64,000 nucleotides of DNA from assembly GCF_000525855.1 (NCBI RefSeq), contig NZ_AODE01000010.1:1-64000 (forward strand), in the 5' to 3' direction. The notes beneath the pieces were generated by a model. It searched no databases. It had not been told where the DNA came from and saw only the letters and a list, made by a program, of their open reading frames with translations. Source of the stretch: Listeria cornellensis FSL F6-0969. Lineage in GTDB: Bacteria; Bacillota; Bacilli; Lactobacillales; Listeriaceae. The translations under genes were made by a program, and so were the position numbers. Position 1 is the stretch's first letter; the number at the start of each line of letters is the position of its first letter. This document shows positions 1-9,532 of the stretch, in pieces.

Positions 1-2128
1 GTAAATGCTCTTATTTGCAAACCAAGATCCAACTGGTGATGCGAAAACAGGATTAACACAAGCAGAAATCGATGCAGCGCAAGCTTTAATCGACAAAGTA
101 ACAGATCCAACGAAAAAAGCAGAACTACAAGCAGACTTAAATAAAGCACAAGACCAACTAGATGCAGCAAATGCAGCAGAATTAGCAGCGCAAGATAAAG
201 CACGTGCGGCAGTAAACGCCCTGTTTGCTTATCAAAACCCAGCTGGTGATACGAAAATTGGATTAACACAAGCAGAAATCGATGCAGCGCAAGCTTTAAT
301 CGACAAAGTAACAGATCCAGCGAAAAAAGCAGCGTTACAAGCTGACCTAGATAAAGCACAAGCACAATTAACTGCTAATTTAGTAGCTCCAAGCGCACCA
401 ACAGTCAACAGCGTAACAGCAGTAGACACAAAAGTTACTGGTAAAGGTCAAGCTGGTATGACAGTTGTTGTCAAATTAGCCGATGGAACAGAGAAAACTG
501 GTGTAGTAAATGCGAATGGCGATTTCTCTATCGTTATCCTTGCACAAGCAGCAGATTCTCAAATTGCAGTAACACTTAAAAATGCTTATGGCGTAGCAAG
601 TGAAGCAACTACAATAACAGTTATTGGTTTACCACAACCGGTAATTAATCCAATGACAATCTCTGACGTTACTGTTACAGGAACAATCGATGTTTCACAA
701 TTCCCAGCGTCTAAAGTGAAATTAATTATTAATGGCGCTCCTAAAACAATTTTGACAGTTGGAACAGACGGTTCATTCTCTTACTACACAGGGAATTTAG
801 CTGCTGGAACAACGATCGAAGTACAATATGTTGGACCAAACGGTGCCTATTTAACAGATAGTCAATACGTAGGAACAACAGTTGTTACACAAGAAGCGGT
901 TTCTCTTGTTTTAAATGAAATGACAGTTTCAGATATGTATATTACTGGAACAACGCTAGCAGATCACCGTGTTCGTGTAAGTATTAACGGTGTATTGAAA
1001 ACAACAGTAACAGCGGATGCAACAGGTAATTTCAGTTACCTAAGTAGCTATTTAGTGAAAGGTGACGTTGTAACAGCAGACGTACTTCTTGGTGCGAATG
1101 TTGCTAAAACAGTAACTATCACAGTAGCAGATGCAGTAGCAACAGAATTAGTAGTTAATGAAATGACGATTGCTGATAGCACAATAACAGGGACAGCAAC
1201 ACCAAACGCAAAATTACGTATTAGCATAAATGGTGTAGCAAAAGCAGTTGTAACAGCAGATGCAGCAGGTAACTACACGTATACAACTGGTACGTTAGCA
1301 TCTGGAACAGAAGTGAAAGTAGAGTTGCGTAATTCCTTTACAGGAGCTTATGACACATCGAAATCAGTTGTCGTATCTGGTGAAATACTAGGTCTTCTAT
1401 TGACTCTAGACGATTTGAAAGCACCAGCGGGTCTTGTTTCTGGTGAAGCTACAGCTGGATACACAGTTCGTATTAGTGTGAATGGCGTAGTTAAAGCAAA
1501 TACTGTCGCAACTGTCGATGGTAAGTATTCTTATAACGTAGGCGTTCTAACTGGCGGCGACGTGGTTAAAGTAGACGTACGTGTGGGTACGCAATATCTA
1601 CTTGCAACAGAAAAAATTGTTAAAGCAGAATTTTCATTGAACCCAATCTTAGATACAGATCGTACAATCACTGGTAAAGCACCAGCTGGTAAAACAGTTC
1701 GTATTAGTATCAATGGCGTTCCTAAATCTGTCACAGTAGCTGATGCAGCAGGTAATTACACATACCTTATTGGACTTGTAGCAGTAGGCGATGTTATTAA
1801 AATCGAATTAAGAAATACAGAAACTGGTAAATATGAAGACTTCGTAGAAAGAACAGTCATCTCAGCAGCAGATGCTGGTCAAGTAACAATTAACGCGTTA
1901 ACAACTGCAGACACAATGGTTACTGGTAAAACAATACCATCTGGTAAGTTGAGAATTAGCGTTGATGGTAAAGCGAAGACAGTTGTTACTGCAGATGCAC
2001 AAGGAAACTACAGCTACTTCATAAGTGGAGTAAAAGTAGGAGAAGTCATCAAAGTAGAACTGAAAGAAAATAGCACGTATACTTCATTCGCTGAAACAAC
2101 TGTTACAGAAGCTCCAGCGGCTGAATAA
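1..2128 (+). CDS. modular secreted repeat protein, 3' part (helical repeats then Ig-like repeats)
   Basis: The gene enters from outside the window, so only the C-terminal ~700 residues are present. It holds two helical modules of ~65 residues (AVNALFAYQNPAGD.. to ..ADLDKAQAQL), the type often annotated in Listeria as 'toxin Cry1Ac domain D-VI related'. About seven Ig-like modules of ~80 residues follow, each with a 'TVTG.. / R(I/V)SINGV.K / AD..GNYSY / G(D/E)V(V/I)KVE' pattern. The protein ends in APAAE with no LPXTG motif, GW modules or membrane anchor, so it is probably secreted or held non-covalently. The bases at 1-12 read VNAL in frame 1 and then shift into the frame used downstream. One extra T at about 8-12 explains this, so the ATG at 5 is not the real start. 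The same architecture recurs at 26295-31867 and 58978-61546. Confidence 0.85.
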
Positions 2129-2175
2129 AGAAAGAACAAGCACCTAGATAGAATTTTACGATATAAGTAACGAAG

Positions 2176-2220
2176 AATGGGGGGAGGGGCTGATATTTTT
2201 TTAGTCACCTCCCCATTTTT
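2176..2220 (+). terminator. rho-independent terminator after the secreted repeat protein
   Basis: A G-rich arm (AATGGGG..AGG) pairs with CCTCCCCATT and is followed by TTTTT. It lies 50-90 bases after the stop of the repeat-protein gene and directly before the ribosome site of the lipoprotein. The left arm has two extra G's, which leave a small bulge. Confidence 0.7.
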
Positions 2221-2241
2221 AAACGAAGGAGAATGGGATAG

Positions 2242-2746
2242 ATGAAAAGAATAATGACGCTCATGTGTACGGTCATGGTGGCGAGTATTACCTTACTGGG
2301 ATGCTCTAATACGGATGATACGAAGAAAAATGAGAATAGCAAGCAAGAAACAACAAAGAAAAACGAATTAAAAGCAGACAATAAAGCCACATATGGTTTT
2401 AAGGATGTCGTAAATGCTAATGGTCTGCGTATCGAGTTTACAAAAGCGCAATTGCTAGAAGCGGAAGGCAAGAAAGATAGCATTTTGAAATTGTCTTTCG
2501 AACTAACCAACCCTACGGCAGATTAAAAAAGGTTTTACTGCGATCAATTTAGAAGTGAAGAACAAAGAAGGCGATTTACTCGATGTCTACCCAGGTGAAA
2601 ATTACGGGAAAGAAATCGAAACGGGAACAACGGATAAGGGTGCTGGTTATTTTATGATGAAGGGTTCGGCTCCATTTACGGTGACTTATATGGATCCTGA
2701 TCACAAAGAAGTAACGGCGACATGGGAATTAGCTCTCCAAAAATAA
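2242..2746 (+). CDS. DUF4352-type lipoprotein, locus A (frameshifted)
   Basis: The start follows AAGGAGAATGGG. A type II signal peptide ends in the lipobox LLGC (cysteine near residue 21). A Lys/Asn/Glu-rich linker comes next, then a beta-rich domain (YGFKDVVNANGLRIEFTKA ... PGENYGKEIETG ... GAGYFMMKGSAPFTVTY) that fits the DUF4352 immunoglobulin-like family. It is the paralog of the intact 165-residue lipoprotein at 32117-32614. The frame breaks at 2523-2524 (GATTAAAAAAGG). Removing one T gives ADKKGFTAINLEVKN, which matches the paralog, so this is probably a sequence error. It sits between the secreted repeat protein and the polysaccharide operon, the same place as its paralog in locus B. 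Its function is unknown; an extracellular, membrane-tethered role is inferred. Confidence 0.8.
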
Positions 2747-2767
2747 TATGTGAAGGGTGCAAATCGA

Positions 2768-4179
2768 ATGAAAAACCATTCTTAGCGCACGAAAAAAAAA
2801 TCCTGATTATTGGCGCGGGTGAACTAGGTATGAATGTTCTCGCTTCTTTTATCAGAGATTATCCAGAAGAATATACGCTTACCGGTTTTGTGGACGATGA
2901 TAAAACGAAATGGAACGCGGTGTTTCATGGCTACCCTGTTTTAGGGGGATTAGAAGCATTAGGTGATATGATCACGAGATTGAATATTCAGATGGTTGTC
3001 ATCGCAATTTCTGATATAGATGCGGATAAACGTGAGGCTATCATTCAAACGGGATTAGCCAAACAGATCCAGGTGAAATCGATTCCGGGTATTCGCGAAT
3101 TAATCACGCAAAACGATTCTTTTAAAGCGTTAGAAGAGGTTACGATGCAAGAATTATTGGGACGCTCTCAAGTAAAACTAGATGAGGCCCTCTTGGTATC
3201 GCAAATCAAAGGGAAAACGGTGTTAGTGACAGGAGCTGGTGGTTCGATTGGGTCGGAGCTCTGCAAACAATTATTGAAACTAGAGCCGAAAAAACTGATC
3301 GCGTTAGGACATGGAGAAAATAGTATTTATCAACTGTTAATGGACTTAGAAAGTGATCGAATTGAGCCTGTTATTGCGGATATTCAAGACTGTGATGAAT
3401 TACGCGATGTTTTTGCAATATATGAGCCAGACATTGTCTATCATGCAGCCGCACACAAGCATGTACCGCTTATGGAACGTTCACTCAGAAGCGCGTTTAA
3501 AAACAATTTCATTGGAACTAAGAACGTGGCGGATATGGCGGAAGCTTTTCAAGTGGAGACGTGTGTGATGGTATCTACAGATAAAGCCGTTAAACCTGTG
3601 AATAATATGGGGCGCACGAAGCGCTTAGCAGAAATGTATATCCAAACAATGGCGGAACGAGCAACTATTTGTAATTTTTCAGTCGTGCGGTTTGGGAACG
3701 TGTTGGGCAGTCGTGGCAGTGTGATTCCACTTTTCAAGAGGCAAATTAAAGCTGGTGGTCCGGTGACGGTGACGCATTGTGAGATGACACGCTATTTTAT
3801 GACAATTCCAGAAGCGGCATCGCTCGTACTACAAGCTGGGTCACTTGCAACAAGTGGAGATATCTACGTTTTGGATATGGGTGAATCTGTGAAAATTATA
3901 GAGTTGGCGCAAAATCTGATTGCACTTTCTGGTTATTCATTACAAGATATTGCAATTATAGAGTCGGGGATCAGACCTGGCGAGAAGTTACATGAGGAGT
4001 TACTAGATGCAGACGAGATACATCAAGAACAAATATCAGAGAAGATTCATGTGGGCAAGACGGTTCCATTCGATGTGAAAGAGCTGATCCGTTTATCAGA
4101 GGAGCATCGACAACTTACTGAAAGCGAGTTATTGGATGCGATATGTGGATTAACGAGTAAACAAGTACAGAGAGCATGA
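2768..4179 (+). CDS. nucleotide-sugar 4,6-dehydratase, PglF/CapD/EpsC type, locus A
   Basis: It probably converts UDP-GlcNAc to the 4-keto-6-deoxy sugar, the first step to bacillosamine-type sugars. Two Rossmann folds are visible: an N-terminal one (ILIIGAGELGMNVL) and a catalytic SDR domain (VLVTGAGGSIGSEL). The SDR domain carries the active-site motif STDKAVKP...MGRTKR, with Met where common SDRs have Tyr, as in PglF. The four N-terminal membrane helices common in this family are absent, so it is likely cytoplasmic. The open frame extends to an ATG at 2722 inside the lipoprotein gene. The ATG at 2768, preceded by AAGGGTG, is the better start if the A-run at 2771-2775 lacks one A (giving MKKPFLAHEKK). 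First gene of polysaccharide operon A; paralog at 34008-35442. Confidence 0.85.
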
Positions 4180-4194
4180 AGGAGATGATGGCAA

Positions 4195-5365
4195 GTGAAC
4201 TGGTTATTCGCATATGATCATAAATTTTTTACAAATGGAGAGAGTGTGTTGTCGAAAACGGCATTTCCATATGAAACATGGCAACGTTATTTAACACATA
4301 GTGACACGTTAACAGTGGCTTGTCGGCTATATCCACTTACAGAAGAAGCGCAGGGATATAGCGTCTCTAGTGGTGAGAATGTGTCGTTTACAGCGATTCC
4401 TAATCCGAGTAGTTATGCCTACTTTATGCCACATAATAAAGCGATTCAAGCGATGCGAAAAGCGGTACGTCAAGCAGACGCCGTCATTGCACGTTTACCT
4501 TCTCAAATTGGTTTTCTAGCTGTAAAAGTAGCGAAAGAACTAGGAAAGCCGTACGCGGTCGAAGTAGTTGGTGACCCGAGCGAGACTTACCGTTTACATG
4601 GGAGTTTTAAGGCAAAGTTATACGCGCCTCTAGCCAAAAGAACGATGGAACAAACCGTTGCAGAAGCACCATTTGCTTTATATATTACAGAGAAAGAGCT
4701 GCAAAGGCTGTATCCGACGAAAGGCATCGAGACAAGTTGTTCCAACACGGAGCTGCCGGATTTTTCAAGAGCAGTATTATTGATGGAAAGAAAAAAATAG
4801 AGATTTAAATAAAAAAATTGTATTTGGAATGATGGGATCTCTCGATTCAGAGTATAAGGGACTAGATGTGGCTATTCGAGCATTAGCGCGTATCAAGAAG
4901 GGGCTTCCGGCCTTTGAGTTTCGCATCCTTGGAAGTGGTGCCAGCAGTAAATGGACACGGATGGTTGTTCAAAATGGTCTGGAAGATATGGTTGATTTCT
5001 GCGGAACGAAGCCATCACATGAAGTGTACGATTGGCTATCCGATGTGGATATTTATCTCCAACCGAGTCGCACGGAGGGACAAGGACGTTCGGTAATTGA
5101 AGCGATGGCGATGGGATGCCCCGTTATTACCTCTAGGGTTGGCGGTATGAAAGAACTGGCGGATCCAGCTATGCAGTTTGAAAGTGAAAATGACGCGGAA
5201 TTAGCCGCAATTATAACAAGGTTATCTGAAAATCATGCGCTGTATTGTGAACAAATTGAGCGCAATTATATAAAATCACTACAATTTTCCAAACAAGTAT
5301 TAACGGTAAAACGTGAGCAACATTACCAAAAATTTATGAATTGGATTGAGGGACAAAATAAATGA
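4195..5365 (+). CDS. GT4-family glycosyltransferase, locus A (frameshifted)
   Basis: The GTG start at 4195 (GTG AAC TGG, MNWLFAYDH) follows AAGGAGATGATG. The N-terminal half has VIARLPSQIGFLAVKVA and YAVEVVGDPSE. The C-terminal half carries the retaining GT4 donor-site signature PSRTEGQGRSVIEAMAMG. The frame breaks at the A7 run 4791-4797. With A6 the protein reads through RKNRDLNKKIVFGMMGSL, and the whole aligns with its intact 396-residue paralog at 35463-36650. It likely adds a sugar to the lipid-linked repeat unit on the inner face of the membrane; donor and acceptor are not identifiable. Four bases of overlap with the next gene fit tight operon structure. Confidence 0.82.
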
Positions 5366-6633
5366 ATGAATTAAAACTTGGTGTTCTAGGACTTGGTTAT
5401 GTAGGACTTCCCGTGGCGGTAGCGTTTGGTAAAGAAATGCCAGTCGTTGGTGTGGATATTAATGAAACTCGAATTGCAGCACTTCAAAATAAAATCGATG
5501 ATACGGGAGAAGTTTCACCAGAAGATTTATTTCTTACCGATATTACATTCACGAGTCAAGCAGAGCGTTTAGGTGGCTGTAATTTTATCATTGTTGCCGT
5601 GCCAACGCCAATCAATGAGAGCAATCAGCCGGATATGACGATTTTACACAAGGCATCACAAATGATCGGTGAAAACATGGAAAAAGGAACAATCGTAGTA
5701 TTTGAATCGACGGTATACCCAGGCGCGACTGAAGATGAATGTGTGCCGATTATGGAACATTACTCTGGGCTCACATGTGGCGAGGACTTCTTCGTTGGTT
5801 ATTCTCCAGAACGAATTAACCCGGGCGATAAAATCCACACCTTTACGACCGTTCAAAAAGTGGTAGCAGGGCAAAATGCGGAAATTACGAATATTATTGC
5901 GGATGTGTATGCTTCGGTTGTGACTGCGGGCGTGTATAAAGCTTCATCGATTCGTGTTGCAGAAGCCGCTAAAGTCATTGAAAACACACAGCGAGACCTA
6001 AATATCGCGTTGATGAACGAACTGTCTCGTATTTTCCACGCGCTGGATATTGATACGCACGAAGTTCTTCAAGCAGCGGGAACGAAATGGAACTTCTTGA
6101 AATTTGAACCGGGTTTGGTCGGCGGACATTGTATTGGCGTTGATCCGTATTACTTGGCGCATAAAGCGGAATCGGTTGGTTACCATCCAGAGGTCATTTT
6201 GGCTGGACGCCGTGTAAACGATAGTATGGCAAGCTTTGTCGGGCAAGAAATCGTGAAAGAGCTACTACAACAAAAGAAAAATATTTGTGAGCTAAAAGTG
6301 AGCGTTCTTGGTTTGACTTTTAAAGAAAACGTGCCGGATATCCGGAATTCGAAGGTCATTGATCTGATTGGCGAACTACAAGCGTTCGGGATGCAAGTGC
6401 AGGCTTACGATCCGTTGGCAAATGAGCAGGAAGTTGCCAAAGAATACGGATTGGAAATGGCAAGCTATCCAGAATTAGAAGCTTCCGATGTCGTGATTTT
6501 GGCAGTACCGCATGAAACGTTTATCGCAGAAAATGGCAAGAGGGTACGCGATATTTTGAAAGACGATTCAAGCATGTTAGTTGATTTAAAGAAAGCATTG
6601 GAAAAATCGCGTTCGTATAGCTGGAACTTGTGA
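5362..6633 (+). CDS. nucleotide-sugar 6-dehydrogenase (TviB/WbpA-like), locus A
   Basis: This 423-residue NAD-dependent dehydrogenase oxidises a UDP-sugar to the uronic acid. The N-terminal NAD-binding motif is LGVLGLGYVGLPVAVAFG. The central helix is EAAKVIENTQRDLNIALMNE, the catalytic cysteine lies in GGHCIGVDPYYLAHKA, and the C-terminal domain contains LGLTFKENVPDIRNSKV. The LAGRRVNDSM segment is typical of the branch acting on UDP-N-acetylhexosamines (TviB, WbpA) rather than UDP-glucose. That implies an N-acetylhexosaminuronic acid in the polymer, inferred from family likeness. It overlaps the genes on both sides by 1-4 bases. Paralog at 36653-37924. Confidence 0.92.
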   Translation: MNELKLGVLGLGYVGLPVAVAFGKEMPVVGVDINETRIAALQNKIDDTGEVSPEDLFLTDITFTSQAERLGGCNFIIVAVPTPINESNQPDMTILHKASQMIGENMEKGTIVVFESTVYPGATEDECVPIMEHYSGLTCGEDFFVGYSPERINPGDKIHTFTTVQKVVAGQNAEITNIIADVYASVVTAGVYKASSIRVAEAAKVIENTQRDLNIALMNELSRIFHALDIDTHEVLQAAGTKWNFLKFEPGLVGGHCIGVDPYYLAHKAESVGYHPEVILAGRRVNDSMASFVGQEIVKELLQQKKNICELKVSVLGLTFKENVPDIRNSKVIDLIGELQAFGMQVQAYDPLANEQEVAKEYGLEMASYPELEASDVVILAVPHETFIAENGKRVRDILKDDSSMLVDLKKALEKSRSYSWNL

Positions 6634-7775
6634 TGGCGAAGTTACTGATTGCAGTGACAGCAGATATTAGTGTGAGGCTTTTGAACGGACAGTTAGATTA
6701 CTTGGTAAAGCAAGGTTTTGATGTCCATTTGGTCGTATCAAAAGGGGAAAGTTCGGAGGCATTGAAGCGGGATGGTCGGATTACAGTGCATCATGTGGAG
6801 ATGGCGCGGGAAATCTCGGTTTGGAAGGACATGAAAGCATTGATACAAATGATTCGTGTTTTTCGAAAAGTACGGCCGGATATTTCGAATGTAGGCACGC
6901 CGAAAGCCGCGCTGTTAGGCAGTATTGCAGCGTTCCTCACGAAAACAAAAACGCGGATCTACACGTTACGCGGATTGCGAATGGAAACAGCGACGGGTCG
7001 ACTACGAAAACTATTGTGGTTTATTGAACAGCTTATCATCGTGCTTTCCACGAAAGTCATCGCGATTAGTCCGAGTTTGATTACGAAATGTAGGGAGCTG
7101 CATATTCAAGGGACTTCCAAGATGAGCGTTTTAGGAAAAGGGAGCAGTAATGGGATTCATTTGGCGAATTTTGAAGAGAAGAGTCGCGAAACGGTTCGCT
7201 ATGTTTTTGATAATCAGCAGTTTGTGGTCGGTTTTACAGGGCGGATTACGAAAGATAAGGGAATTGAGGAGTTAATCACGGCGTTTCTTGCATTAGAGGA
7301 CATGAATTTATTACTCGTCGGCGATTTCGATGAACAACATGGGCTGAAAAAGGAAACGGTGGACGTGATTCAAAGCCACCCAAATATCCATGTTACGGGC
7401 TTTATTCCCAATCCTGCGCCCTATTATCAAATGATGGATGTGTTCGTGATTCCGTCCTATCGTGAGGGATTCTCGAATGTATGTTTAGAAGCTGCTGCGG
7501 CTGGGCTTCCTGTGATTGGAACAGACGTGACGGGGATAAAAGATGCGATGGTCGATCAGGTGACAGGGATTCTTATTCCAGCAAAATCAAGTTCGGCGAT
7601 TCAAAAAGCGATCATGATTTTAAAGAACGACGAGGTTTTGCGGGAAACATATGCTTTTAACGGGAAGAAACGAGTGATTCTTGATTTCCAGTCGGAGCAA
7701 ATGTGGGAGCGAATGAAAGAGGCATATTTAAAAGGGGGACACACAAATGTATGGGCATATAAAGCAAATCCTTGA
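6633..7775 (+). CDS. GT4-family glycosyltransferase (EpsD/PglA-like), locus A
   Basis: It starts at the ATG overlapping the previous stop (TGATG) and reads MAKLLIAVTADISVRLLNG. The acceptor-side segment NVGTPKAALLGSIAAFLTKT and RIYTLRGLRMETATG resemble the B. subtilis EpsD / Campylobacter PglA group. The donor-site signature is PSYREGFSNVCLEAAAAG with VIGTDVTG. In the bacillosamine pathway this group adds the second sugar to the Und-PP-linked first sugar, so the same role is likely here (family-based). The 3' end overlaps the start of the sugar transferase by 29 bases, as in locus B. The gene is intact. Confidence 0.85.
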   Translation: MAKLLIAVTADISVRLLNGQLDYLVKQGFDVHLVVSKGESSEALKRDGRITVHHVEMAREISVWKDMKALIQMIRVFRKVRPDISNVGTPKAALLGSIAAFLTKTKTRIYTLRGLRMETATGRLRKLLWFIEQLIIVLSTKVIAISPSLITKCRELHIQGTSKMSVLGKGSSNGIHLANFEEKSRETVRYVFDNQQFVVGFTGRITKDKGIEELITAFLALEDMNLLLVGDFDEQHGLKKETVDVIQSHPNIHVTGFIPNPAPYYQMMDVFVIPSYREGFSNVCLEAAAAGLPVIGTDVTGIKDAMVDQVTGILIPAKSSSAIQKAIMILKNDEVLRETYAFNGKKRVILDFQSEQMWERMKEAYLKGGHTNVWAYKANP

Positions 7776-8350
7776 TGTTGTAGGGGCTTGTATCTGTCTT
7801 TTGATCTTTTCGGTACCACTCCTATCGATTGGAACGTTGCTATTTGTGACACAACGGCGCGTTTTTTTATAAGCAACAACGCGTTGGAAAAGCAGATCAC
7901 GTTTTTTGGATCTACAAATTTCAAACGATGACGGACGCGCGGGATGAACAAGGCGTACTTTTGCCAGATGAGCAGCGAATTACAAAACTAGGGAACTTCT
8001 TGCGGAAGACAAGTCTGGATGAGTTACCGCAATGTTGGAACATTTTAAAAGGGGATATGAGTTTTATTGGGCCACGACCGTTACTTGTGGAGTATTTGGA
8101 CCTCTATTCAGAAGAGGAAAGAAAACGACATCTTGTGAAACCTGGGATGACGGGACTTGCACAAATGAATGGGCGCAATGCAATTAGTTGGCAGGAGAAA
8201 TTCATCTGGGATATCCGCTATGTGCAGGGCCTTTCTATCAAACAAGACATCCACATTTTGATACGCACGATCAAAAAAGTACTGTTCGTTGAGGATATTG
8301 CACGAGATGGTTACGCGACAACGCCACCATTTGAAGGTAGTAAAAAGTAA
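7747..8350 (+). CDS. PglC/EpsL-type phosphosugar transferase, locus A (frameshifted)
   Basis: This initiating enzyme moves a sugar-1-phosphate from a UDP-sugar to undecaprenyl phosphate. The start is the ATG at 7747 after AAAGGGGG (MYGHIKQILDVVGA). One hydrophobic N-terminal segment is followed by KFQTMTDARDEQG, SLDELPQCWNILKGDMSFIGPRPLL and VKPGMTGLAQMNGRNA, the hallmarks of the small monotopic family. The frame breaks at the T7 run 7862-7868; with T6 the sequence reads RRVFYKQQRVGKADHVFWIYKF. At ~200 residues it lacks the extra membrane helices of the long WbaP type. Paralog at 39068-39677. Confidence 0.88.
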
Positions 8351-8362
8351 GGAGAAGATGCA

Positions 8363-9532
8363 ATGAAAAGAATTCCACTAGCCATTCCCCATATGAGTGG
8401 GAAAGAAATGGCTTACATCAAACAAGCTTTTGCGGAAAATTGGATTGCCCCGGTTGGTCCTAATGTCGATTTGTTTGAAGAAAAAGTACGCGATTATACA
8501 GGTGCAGGATATGCGACGGCGACGAATTCAGGGACTGCCGCGATCCATCTAGCTTTACGTATGCTCGGTGTGACGAAAGGCGATACGGTATTTTGTCCAA
8601 GCTTCACATTCGCTGCATCCGCGAATCCAATCCATTATCAAGGTGCCGAGGCAGTCTTCATCGATTCGGAACTAGAGACGTGGAATATGTCGCCAATCGC
8701 ACTAGAACGGGCATTACTTGATGCTAAACAAAACGGTCAACTTCCAAAAGCTATCATCGTCGTGCATATTTACGGGCAACCTGCAAAAATGACAGAAATT
8801 ATGGCGCTTGCAAAAACGTATCAAATTCCGGTGGTGGAAGACGCCGCGGAGTCACTAGGCTCACTGTACCAAGGTGTGCAGACTGGAATAATCGGTGATA
8901 TCGGAATCTATTCCTTCAACGGCAATAAAATTATCACGACTTCTGGTGGCGGTATGTTAGTCTCGGCAAACAAAGAATGGACGCAAGAAGCCAAGTTTTT
9001 ATCCGAACAAGCGAAAGAAACGGCGCCGTATTATCAACACGAAAAAATCGGTTATAACTACCGACTGAGCAATGTTTCTGCGAGTATTGGTTGTGGTCAA
9101 ATGGAAGTTTTACAGGAGCGGATTGACCAAAAACGGCTGATTTTTGATCGCTATGCGGAAGGCTTCGCAAAGTACACCGAAACATTTAGTAATTTTCCTA
9201 GCATCACGTATCAAAATGAAATCGAGGGTACTTTTTCGAATCGCTGGTTGTCGACGATTCAAATTCGCGGAGTCCACCCACTTCAGTTGAAGGAAGCGTT
9301 AGATGCGAGCGGAATTGAAGGACGCTTGTTATGGAAACCGCTCCACTTGCAACCAGTTTTCCGACAGAATCACTTTTTCGCAGAAGATGCTAATGTCAAG
9401 ATCAGTAATGCGCAACACTTGTTTGAAAACGGCTTTTGTTTACCATCCGCGACGCAAATGACGCCGAGTGAGCAGCATTATGTTGTTCAAACAGTCGCCC
9501 GATTTTTAGTTCAAGCAGGTGAATCCATGTGA
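8363..9532 (+). CDS. DegT/DnrJ/EryC1 PLP aminotransferase (PglE/EpsN-like), locus A
   Basis: This 389-residue sugar aminotransferase is predicted to convert the 4-keto product of the dehydratase to the 4-amino sugar with PLP and glutamate. It opens with IPLAIPHMSGKEMAYIKQAF and NSGTAAIHLALRMLGV. VVEDAAESLGSLYQG holds the PLP-contacting acidic residue, and SFNGNKIITTSGGG holds the Schiff-base lysine. VGYNYRLSNV matches the PglE-type C-terminal half. The start at 8363 has AAGGAG eight bases upstream. Together with the PglF-like and PglC-like genes it completes the core of a bacillosamine-type route. Paralog at 39670-40818. Confidence 0.9.
   Translation: MKRIPLAIPHMSGKEMAYIKQAFAENWIAPVGPNVDLFEEKVRDYTGAGYATATNSGTAAIHLALRMLGVTKGDTVFCPSFTFAASANPIHYQGAEAVFIDSELETWNMSPIALERALLDAKQNGQLPKAIIVVHIYGQPAKMTEIMALAKTYQIPVVEDAAESLGSLYQGVQTGIIGDIGIYSFNGNKIITTSGGGMLVSANKEWTQEAKFLSEQAKETAPYYQHEKIGYNYRLSNVSASIGCGQMEVLQERIDQKRLIFDRYAEGFAKYTETFSNFPSITYQNEIEGTFSNRWLSTIQIRGVHPLQLKEALDASGIEGRLLWKPLHLQPVFRQNHFFAEDANVKISNAQHLFENGFCLPSATQMTPSEQHYVVQTVARFLVQAGESM

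Noticed and set aside
1-2128. LPXTG-anchored surface protein
   Set aside because: The C-terminus (..TEAPAAE) has no LPXTG, hydrophobic segment or positive tail. The same is true of the other two modular proteins, so sortase anchoring is not supported.
2722-2767. Start of the locus A dehydratase at ATG 2722
   Set aside because: It would overlap the conserved end of the lipoprotein and has no ribosome site, whereas ATG 2768 has AAGGGTG and needs only one added A in a homopolymer.
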